DNA of 11,125 bases, taken from Chloroflexota bacterium (GTDB taxonomy: Bacteria; Chloroflexota; Dehalococcoidia; UBA3495). Every line of letters starts with the position of its first letter. Within the stretch, counting starts at the first letter, position 1. Made by a program: the position numbers and the translations under genes. Location: NCBI GenBank assembly GCA_002697005.1, contig NZUD01000048.1, positions 26,368 through 37,492 of the forward strand, given 5' to 3'. This document shows positions 6,043 to 11,125 of the stretch, piece by piece. The notes under the pieces were generated by a model. It was not told where the DNA came from. It made no database searches and saw only the letters and a program-made list of their open reading frames with translations.

Positions 6043-8175
6043 ATGGTCTTCCAGTCTGAAATTATTGGCCAGTCTGTGAGCCGCATAGACGGCCCGGACA
6101 AAGTCACCGGCGAAACGCTGTACGCCGCTGACGTTGCCTTGCCAGGTATGTTGACCGGCAAGATTTTGCGTAGCCCTCATCCTCACGCCCGCATCCGTGG
6201 CATAGACACCACGGCGGCCTGGCAAATACCCGGAGTGAAAGCTATCGTGACAGGCGAAGACGCCATAGGCTGCTTCCAGGGTAAGGTCCTCCGCGATATG
6301 CCAGTCCTCTGTTGGGACCGGGTCCGATACATCGGTGACCGGGTGGCGGCAGTTGCGGCGGAGACTCCGGAGGCTGCGGACGAAGCCCTCCTCATGATAG
6401 AGGTCGATTACGAAGTCCTTCCCGCCGTCTACGACCCAACGGATGCCATGGAACCGGATGCCCCGCTGCTCCACGATGACATGTCAGCATACGAAGGTGC
6501 TCCCACCCAGTTCCTCGCCCCGGATCTTCACAACGGACAGACCAGACTCTATTGGGAGAAGGGCGATCTCGAGCAAGGATTCAAAGATGCCGACGTCGTG
6601 CTGGAGCATTCTTTCTCCATACCTAGCCGCCACCAAGGATATATAGAACCTTTCGCAAGTGTCATCGATATCGATGATGACGGACGCATACAGGCCTGGT
6701 GTTCCAGCAAAGCCCCTTTTCGGGCGCGTCGGCAAATGGCTGTAGCGCTAGGGCTGGAAGAAGAATCGATTAGGGTTAACGTGACGTCCATCGGTGGTGA
6801 TTTTGGCGGCAAGGGCGACACCCGCGACCTGCCAATCGCCTACTTGTTGGCCAACATGGCTGGCTTGCCGGTCAAGATTGTCATGAGCTCGGTCGAAGAA
6901 TACACAGCGAGCAACCCCACCCATCCAACTTTTATCACCATCAAGTCTGGCGTAAAGCGCGACGGCCAGATCACGGCCCGTGAGGTTCGTACCGTTCACG
7001 CCAGTGGTGCCTATGGAGCGCTGAAACCCAGGGCTTATCTTTCGACTCACCACTATGTAGGCGGAGCTTACCGGATACCCAACACGGTATTTGAGTTCTT
7101 GCAGGTCTATACCAACACTGTGCCTGGCGGGTACTTCCGGGCGCCAGGCGCCCACCAGTATACCTTCGCCCTGGAATGCCATACTGATTTGTTGGCCCGC
7201 GAACTGCATATGGACACGGCAGAGTTCAGACGGAGAAATATCTTGCTGGCCGGTGAAGAAGATGGTCTGGGACGACCGATAGACTTCTTGAACATCACCG
7301 AAGTTATGGACGCTGCCCTTGATTCCGCCGGATGGGACAAACCCGAAGCAAGACCGGGACACGGTCGCGGAGTCGCGCTGTTCGGGCGTCAGATCGGCGG
7401 CGGTGTGGCCGGGGCCGTACTGACTGCCGAGGCTGACGGCTCGTTCTCGGTAATCAGCCCCACCGTGGACATCGGGACCGGAACCCATACCATCGAGAAA
7501 CAGATTGTTGCCAGCGAGATGGGAGTGCCTATCAACCATGTCCATGTAACGGTAGGGGACACTGATAGTGTTCCCTACGATGAAGGCCCCCGGGCCAGCC
7601 GAGTAACCTATACAGAGGGACAGGCAGTCATGAAAGCCTGCTCTGAGATTAAACAGGCCATCGCTGACGGCGTTACGCTGCCGCATACCGTGACCGTTGA
7701 GCATACCGCCGAAGAGCGGGAAGACATAACATACTTTGGCGCCCAAGTTGCGGAAGTTTATGTGGACAGCGAGACCGGGCAGGTAGAGGTGCTGAAGCTG
7801 ACGACGGCCCATGACGTTGGCACCATCATAAATCCGATGGCACACCAAGGCCAGATAGAAGGAGGAGTTGTCACCGGGTTCGGCCTCGGGGTCACCGAGG
7901 AGTTCGTAACCGATGCCGGTCAGGTCGTAAATGGGAACATGGCGGACTATAAACTCCCGACGATTGCGGACATCCCGCCCCTTGAGACAGTTTTGATTCA
8001 GACCGGCGGCGGTACTGGCCCTTACGAGGCCAAGGCCATCGGGGAACTAGCTAATAACGCTACCGCCGCAGCAATCGCCAATGCAGTTGCTGACGCAGTG
8101 GACTGCCGTATATTTGAACTACCCATTACCGCGGACCGCGTCTATGAAAAGCTTAGGTCCAAAAGGTCAGCCTAA
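6043..8175 (+). CDS. Xanthine dehydrogenase-family molybdopterin-binding (large) subunit
   Basis: A 710-residue molybdenum hydroxylase large subunit (XdhB/CoxL/aldehyde oxidase family). The N-terminal domain begins with the typical GQSVSRIDGPDKVTGE (9-24), YAADV and SPHPHARI; the cofactor-binding part has GGDFGGK (251-257), GGYFRAPG (362-369), DIGTG (476-480) and the DVGTIINP / QIEGG block (591-608). Glu668 in AKAIGELANN fits the active-site glutamate of the KGxGE motif. Such subunits hydroxylate purines, aldehydes or N-heterocycles with water as oxygen donor. The AYxCSFR loop of form I CO dehydrogenase is absent, so CO oxidation is unlikely. AAGGGA (6029-6034) precedes ATG 6043. The usual FAD-binding and 2Fe-2S subunits are not adjacent: both flanks are non-coding, followed by a peptidase and a monooxygenase. 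Residues 530-565 look much shorter than in relatives, explaining the low total length. Substrate unknown. Confidence 0.94.
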   Translation: MVFQSEIIGQSVSRIDGPDKVTGETLYAADVALPGMLTGKILRSPHPHARIRGIDTTAAWQIPGVKAIVTGEDAIGCFQGKVLRDMPVLCWDRVRYIGDRVAAVAAETPEAADEALLMIEVDYEVLPAVYDPTDAMEPDAPLLHDDMSAYEGAPTQFLAPDLHNGQTRLYWEKGDLEQGFKDADVVLEHSFSIPSRHQGYIEPFASVIDIDDDGRIQAWCSSKAPFRARRQMAVALGLEEESIRVNVTSIGGDFGGKGDTRDLPIAYLLANMAGLPVKIVMSSVEEYTASNPTHPTFITIKSGVKRDGQITAREVRTVHASGAYGALKPRAYLSTHHYVGGAYRIPNTVFEFLQVYTNTVPGGYFRAPGAHQYTFALECHTDLLARELHMDTAEFRRRNILLAGEEDGLGRPIDFLNITEVMDAALDSAGWDKPEARPGHGRGVALFGRQIGGGVAGAVLTAEADGSFSVISPTVDIGTGTHTIEKQIVASEMGVPINHVHVTVGDTDSVPYDEGPRASRVTYTEGQAVMKACSEIKQAIADGVTLPHTVTVEHTAEEREDITYFGAQVAEVYVDSETGQVEVLKLTTAHDVGTIINPMAHQGQIEGGVVTGFGLGVTEEFVTDAGQVVNGNMADYKLPTIADIPPLETVLIQTGGGTGPYEAKAIGELANNATAAAIANAVADAVDCRIFELPITADRVYEKLRSKRSA

Positions 8176-8247
8176 GACATCCGCTGACTGTCTGGCGTTC
8201 CTCTTTTTCAATCTCGGTAGGACTATGACATAACGACAAACTCTACA

Positions 8248-8293
8248 ATTCGGGCTGGGCAGAGGCTAAAAGGTTTTGAAGCCCGGCCCGAAT
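8248..8293 (+). terminator. 13-bp hairpin downstream of the molybdenum hydroxylase gene
   Basis: ATTCGGGCTGGGC (8248-8260) pairs with GCCCGGCCCGAAT (8281-8293); 12 Watson-Crick pairs and one G-U wobble enclose a 20-nt loop containing AAAAGGTTTT. It starts 72 nt after the stop codon at 8175. No T-run follows, so it may be a Rho-independent-like terminator of a variant kind, an RNA 3'-end stabiliser, or an operator. Confidence 0.4.
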
Positions 8294-8600
8294 ATCCGAG
8301 AATAAATGAGGGGTGAGATCGAAGCATAAGATGGATCTTTCTGCTTAGATTTTAGTATCTCGGAAACTAGCCGGGTCCGTGGTGATATGACGCCGTTTTA
8401 TTCGTCTGGCTTGAACTCGTATTTCAGAAAACCTGAAAAGCCTAGCACTTCTGAATTTACGTAAACGATTTGCAGTCCCCAATATTGTCCTTTGAGCATG
8501 CGAGACGTAAACTACTAGAGATATTTGTTGCATCGGACTATGGCGGTAGCAGATAGTCTTGGACCCCGTTATTTCGATAATCATTGCGGTTTATGGGCCC

Positions 8601-8609
8601 TGATATTCT
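8601..8609 (+). promoter_or_regulatory. Possible extended -10 promoter for the Baeyer-Villiger gene
   Basis: TGATATTCT reads as an extended -10 (TGN followed by TATTCT, 4 of 6 to TATAAT). Transcription would start near 8615, giving a short leader with AGGGGG (8626-8631) 5 nt before ATG 8637. There is no good -35 at the right spacing (TTGCGG at 8584 is only 14 nt away), so this is a weak call. Confidence 0.28.
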
Positions 8610-8636
8610 GTAACCAATCAAATACAGGGGGTATCT

Positions 8637-10256
8637 ATGACAAGTACACAACAACAAACGAAGAGCACGGAAAACGTTGAGCAATTTGATGCCATAATCA
8701 TAGGGGCTGGCGTTACCGGCCTGTATGCGCTATACCGCCTGCGCCAACTAGGGTTCTCAGCCCGCTCATTCGAAGAAGGCAGTGGCGTTGGTGGCACCTG
8801 GTACTGGAATCGCTATCCGGGTTGCCGGTTCGACTCAGAGAGCTATACCTACGGGTATTCATTCTCTGAAGAACTGCTGCAAGAATGGGACTGGAAAGAG
8901 CATTATTCCGCCCAACCGGAGAACGAGCGTTATCTGAATTACGTGGCGGATAAATTTGATCTGCGTCGGGACATCAGGTTGAATTCTCGGGTAATGTCCG
9001 CTGTCTTCGACGAGAACGAGAATCAATGGGAAGTGGCAATGGAGGATGGGCACCGCGCGCGTGGCCAATTCCTAATCACATCGGTTGGAATCCTCTCCGC
9101 CGGATACGTCCCTGATTTTGACGGGAAGGACACTTTCAGAGGGACCTCTTGCCACACCGGGCGATGGCCGAAAGAAGGAGTCGACTTGGCTGGAAAGCGA
9201 GTCGGCGTCATAGGTACCGGCGCTTCAGGGGTTCAACTCATCACAGAGATTGCCAAAGAAGTCTCGCACCTGACGGTCTTCCAGCGGACTGCCAACTTCT
9301 GCGCACCCTTGCGGAACAGCCTCATCGACGACAAGACACAGAAAGAGATTAAAGTCGCCTACCCGGAGATATTCCGAAAGTGTATGGAGACTGCAGGTTC
9401 GTTTGTTCATGAATTCGACCCCCGTTCCGCCATGAGCGTTTCGCCCGAAGAGCGACTTGAGAAATACGAAACCCTCTGGCAGGAATCCGGGTTTAAGAAA
9501 TGGCTGAGCAACTTCTACGACGTCATGCTCCCGGGCGAGGCGAATGAAGACTACGCGGAATTCTTCCGCAACAAAATCAGGGAGCGAGTAAACGATCCCG
9601 TAGTGGCGGAGATGCTGGTTCCTAAGGGACATATGTTCGGCTCCAAACGCCTGCCCTGCGAGAGTGGATATTATGAAGTCTATAACCAGGACAATGTATT
9701 GCTCGTGGACGTAAAAGCTGCACCCATCGAGCGCATCACACTCAACGGAATCAAGACGAAAACGAATGAATACGACCTGGATGTAATAATCTTCGCTACG
9801 GGGTTCGACGCAGTCACGGGTTCGCTAAGCAGGCTTCATATCGAAGGCGAGGGCGGCCAGACCCTGAATAATAAGTTCTCCAACGGCCCACGCACTTTCA
9901 TGGGCGTTCAGAGCGCCGGCTTCCCCAATCTGTTCACCATCAACCAGGCCTCGGTCGGCAACTTCGTTAGGGCTGCCGAACCGCTGGTTGATTGGGTGGG
10001 CGATGCAATGGCCTACGTACGAGACAACAACTTCTCTCGGATATCAGCCTCCACCAAAGCGGAAGAGGGCTGGACCCAGCACATAGCTGAAGCTGGAGCT
10101 AAGATACTGCGGTCTCAAGCTGATTCTTGGTACGTAGGAGCGAACATACCGGGAAAAGCACGGGGACTTCTTACTGCTCCTGACACCGCCCCGGCCATGC
10201 GCGCCAAGAGGAACGAGGTGGCGGCCAATGGGTACGAAGGTTTCGTAATTCAGTAA
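8637..10256 (+). CDS. Flavin-binding Baeyer-Villiger monooxygenase (cyclohexanone monooxygenase type)
   Basis: A 539-residue class B flavoprotein monooxygenase. It shows the FAD-binding GAGVTG (23-28), the GGTWYWNRYPGCRFD block (52-66), the Baeyer-Villiger fingerprint FxGxxxHxxxWP as F167-R-G-T-S-C-H-T-G-R-W-P178, the NADPH-binding GTGASG (193-198), and the ATGFDAVTGSL block (387-397). Arg338 in GSKR, ahead of GYYEVYNQDNV, probably corresponds to the catalytic arginine of phenylacetone and cyclohexanone monooxygenases. The family uses NADPH and O2 to insert an oxygen next to a ketone, forming an ester or lactone, in the cytoplasm. Length is normal (about 530-550). AGGGGG lies 5 nt before ATG 8637. 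It is flanked by 461 nt of non-coding DNA upstream and by a perfect 24-bp hairpin downstream, so it is probably monocistronic. An SDR and hydrolases elsewhere in the window could supply its ketone and cleave its ester, but they are not co-transcribed with it. Confidence 0.95.
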   Translation: MTSTQQQTKSTENVEQFDAIIIGAGVTGLYALYRLRQLGFSARSFEEGSGVGGTWYWNRYPGCRFDSESYTYGYSFSEELLQEWDWKEHYSAQPENERYLNYVADKFDLRRDIRLNSRVMSAVFDENENQWEVAMEDGHRARGQFLITSVGILSAGYVPDFDGKDTFRGTSCHTGRWPKEGVDLAGKRVGVIGTGASGVQLITEIAKEVSHLTVFQRTANFCAPLRNSLIDDKTQKEIKVAYPEIFRKCMETAGSFVHEFDPRSAMSVSPEERLEKYETLWQESGFKKWLSNFYDVMLPGEANEDYAEFFRNKIRERVNDPVVAEMLVPKGHMFGSKRLPCESGYYEVYNQDNVLLVDVKAAPIERITLNGIKTKTNEYDLDVIIFATGFDAVTGSLSRLHIEGEGGQTLNNKFSNGPRTFMGVQSAGFPNLFTINQASVGNFVRAAEPLVDWVGDAMAYVRDNNFSRISASTKAEEGWTQHIAEAGAKILRSQADSWYVGANIPGKARGLLTAPDTAPAMRAKRNEVAANGYEGFVIQ

Positions 10257-10278
10257 GATTCCGCAGATAGCCAATAGT

Positions 10279-10333
10279 CGCCACAAGAGAGCAACGCCCC
10301 GGTTTCTGACCGGGGCGTTGCTCTCTTGTGGCG
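10279..10333 (+). terminator. Perfect 24-bp hairpin, probable terminator of the Baeyer-Villiger gene
   Basis: The left arm 10279-10302 and right arm 10310-10333 are exact reverse complements over 24 bp, with a 7-nt loop (TTTCTGA). The inner stem is very GC-rich (CGCCCCGG / CCGGGGCG). It starts 22 nt after the stop at 10256, as expected of a terminator, but no T-run follows on the + strand (GCATAACG), and none precedes it on the other strand. Alternatives are an RNA-processing or stability element, or a small repeated palindrome that also exists elsewhere in the genome. Confidence 0.72.
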
Positions 10334-10668
10334 CATAACGTCGACCGACGGCATGTGCGACAACGTGGGCGGGCTGATTTTCTACTAACCCCATACTCCG
10401 AAGAGGTTTTCCGACCAGATTGGCTGATCTCCCGGTCGGGTTCCAGATAGGTTTCAACATTATTTAGGAACCGGTTGAGTGCTCTGCGATGAATCAGGAA
10501 GTGAACTAAGAGGTTTACGTTCGGACTTGAGGTTGATACAGTATCTGTACGCTGACGCACGCGGGAACCTTCGAAATGCACATGTACGGGCTCGTTGGAA
10601 CTACCTAAAGTAATGCGCTCTTGAATCGCGATGCGTTACGCTTTTGGCACGATTAGTGCTAGAAATGT
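10334..10668 (+). other. 335-nt non-coding region before tRNA-Ala
   Basis: No gene with recognisable motifs on either strand; the minus-strand frames at 10044-10460 and 10171-10581 overlap the 3' end of the Baeyer-Villiger gene and the hairpin and look like shadows. It contains an imperfect hairpin, CCGACC-AGAT (10411-10420) with ATCT (10427-10430) and GGTCGG (10434-10439), and a short dyad GATACAGTATC near 10535-10545. The tRNA promoter should be in the last 60 nt, but I see only a -35-like TTGGCA (10644) without a matching -10. Confidence 0.5.
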
Positions 10669-10744
10669 GGGGGTGTAGCTCAGTCGGGAGAGCACCTGCT
10701 TTGCAAGCAGGGGGTCAGGGGTTCGAATCCCCTCACCTCCACCA
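10669..10744 (+). tRNA. tRNA-Ala (anticodon UGC), CCA encoded
   Basis: A complete 76-nt cloverleaf: acceptor GGGGGTG (10669-10675) with CACCTCC (10734-10740); D arm GCTC/GAGC; anticodon arm CCTGC-TTTGCAA-GCAGG, giving anticodon TGC, which reads GCA and, by wobble, other Ala codons; T arm AGGGG-TTCGAAT-CCCCT; discriminator A10741 and genomic CCA 10742-10744. The acceptor contains a G3-U70 wobble pair, the classic alanine identity element recognised by alanyl-tRNA synthetase. The purE start lies 77 nt downstream on the same strand. Confidence 0.98.
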
Positions 10745-10821
10745 ATTTTCGTATCTAGATATCGCCTCTAACCTTCTCGATGAGTCTTACCGCAATAGAA
10801 GTGGTAAGCAAGGAGATTGGT

Positions 10822-11125
10822 ATGCCTATAAATACTAGGAAAGAAGGGAATCCTTTAGTCGGTGTAGTTGGTGGCAGTACTTCGGATTTCCCAATCTTGA
10901 AAAAATCTGTTGATCTATTGGAGCACCTTGAGGTGGAGAGCGAACTCAGAGTTGTATCCGCTCACCGAACTCCCGACTGGTTATTTGAATATGCCGAAAC
11001 GGCTGAGGACAGAGGACTAAAGGTAATCATAGCAGGGGCGGGCGGAGCTGCACATTTGCCCGGTATGCTTGCTGCAAAAACTATCCTCCCAATAATTGGA
11101 GTCCCGGTACCCTTAGAGGACCTTA
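10822..11125 (+). CDS. purE: PurE, N5-carboxyaminoimidazole ribonucleotide mutase (3'-truncated by window)
   Basis: ATG 10822 is preceded by AAGGAG (10810-10815) at 6-nt spacing and opens a frame of 101 codons that runs off the window end. The translation shows the class I PurE signatures: GGSTSDFP (residues 17-24), the SAHRTP motif (about 46-51) that binds the phosphoribosyl carboxamide substrate, then [14 protein letters not shown] (about 69-82) with the catalytic histidine, and LPIIGVPV. The enzyme rearranges N5-CAIR to 4-carboxy-aminoimidazole ribonucleotide in de novo purine synthesis, usually as a cytoplasmic octamer; purK often lies next to it and may follow beyond the window. One difference is PLEDL after GVPV, where many relatives have a Ser-rich loop (SKALQG). 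The full length should be about 160-170 residues, so roughly the last third is missing. Confidence 0.93.
   Translation, partial: MPINTRKEGNPLVGVVGGSTSDFPILKKSVDLLEHLEVESELRVVSAHRTPDWLFEYAETAEDRGLKVIIAGAGGAAHLPGMLAAKTILPIIGVPVPLEDL

Larger units (their letters stand above)
8176..8636 (+). other. 461-nt intergenic region with hairpin and possible promoter
   Basis: No convincing gene on either strand: the only longer frame, on the minus strand at 8345-8584, has no family motif. The stretch is more AT-rich than the flanking genes. It holds a 13-bp hairpin near the upstream gene (8248-8293), a small TTAT-TTCG-ATAA stem-loop at about 8569-8580, and an extended -10-like site just before the downstream gene. 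The middle (about 8300-8560) shows nothing I can name. Confidence 0.6.

Noticed and set aside
6748..7848. Long minus-strand open frame (366 codons) inside the molybdenum hydroxylase gene
   Set aside because: Shadow of a strongly supported gene; no recognisable domain.
6043..8175. CO dehydrogenase form I (CoxL)
   Set aside because: The active-site loop AYxCSFR is missing; the protein has GGYFRAPG, typical of other molybdenum hydroxylases.
8345..8584. Minus-strand frame of 79 codons in the large gap
   Set aside because: No ribosome binding site or motif that I can recognise, and the peptide has an Arg-rich random look.
10669..10744. tRNA-Ala as an integration site for a genomic island
   Set aside because: I found no second copy of the tRNA 3' end in the window, no integrase, and a housekeeping gene (purE) directly downstream.

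Overview
The window looks like a piece of a free-living bacterial chromosome carrying accessory catabolic genes and ending in housekeeping genes. All recognisable genes are on the + strand. Base composition is moderate, slightly GC-rich in genes and more AT-rich in the longest gaps. The gene mix is a luciferase-like flavin monooxygenase, a Baeyer-Villiger monooxygenase, a short-chain dehydrogenase, alpha/beta hydrolases, a molybdenum hydroxylase large subunit and a stand-alone jelly-roll protein. This resembles the oxidative catabolism repertoire known for marine Chloroflexota of the SAR202 type. That assignment is inference from gene content only; there is no rRNA or other phylogenetic marker beyond a purE fragment and a tRNA.

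Layout: (1) 1-567, the 3' part of an alpha/beta hydrolase with a complete catalytic triad. (2) 702-1241, a small galactose-binding-like (beta-sandwich) protein followed by a hairpin. (3) 1516-4393, a likely operon of SDR oxidoreductase, alpha/beta hydrolase and luciferase-like monooxygenase, the last two only 25 nt apart. (4) 4513-5874, a bleomycin hydrolase/PepC-type cysteine aminopeptidase, probably its own unit. (5) 6043-8175, a xanthine dehydrogenase-family molybdopterin-binding subunit without its usual FAD and 2Fe-2S partners and with a shortened C-terminal half. (6) 8176-8636, a non-coding gap with a hairpin and a possible extended -10 promoter. (7) 8637-10256, a Baeyer-Villiger monooxygenase closed by a perfect 24-bp hairpin. 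(8) 10334-10668, a second non-coding gap. (9) 10669-10744, tRNA-Ala(UGC) with encoded CCA. (10) 10822 to the window end, the 5' part of purE.

Working together (inference): an SDR could oxidise an alcohol to a ketone, a Baeyer-Villiger enzyme could turn a ketone into an ester or lactone, and an alpha/beta hydrolase could cleave it. The luciferase-like enzyme and the molybdenum hydroxylase would add further oxygenation or hydroxylation of organic compounds. The enzymes lie in separate transcription units and no substrate can be read from the sequence. I see no CRISPR array, transposase, phage gene, toxin-antitoxin pair or obvious defence system. The unusual points are the orphan, contracted molybdenum hydroxylase subunit, the free-standing jelly-roll protein, the slightly extended C-terminal arm of the cysteine peptidase, and strong hairpins without U-tracts.
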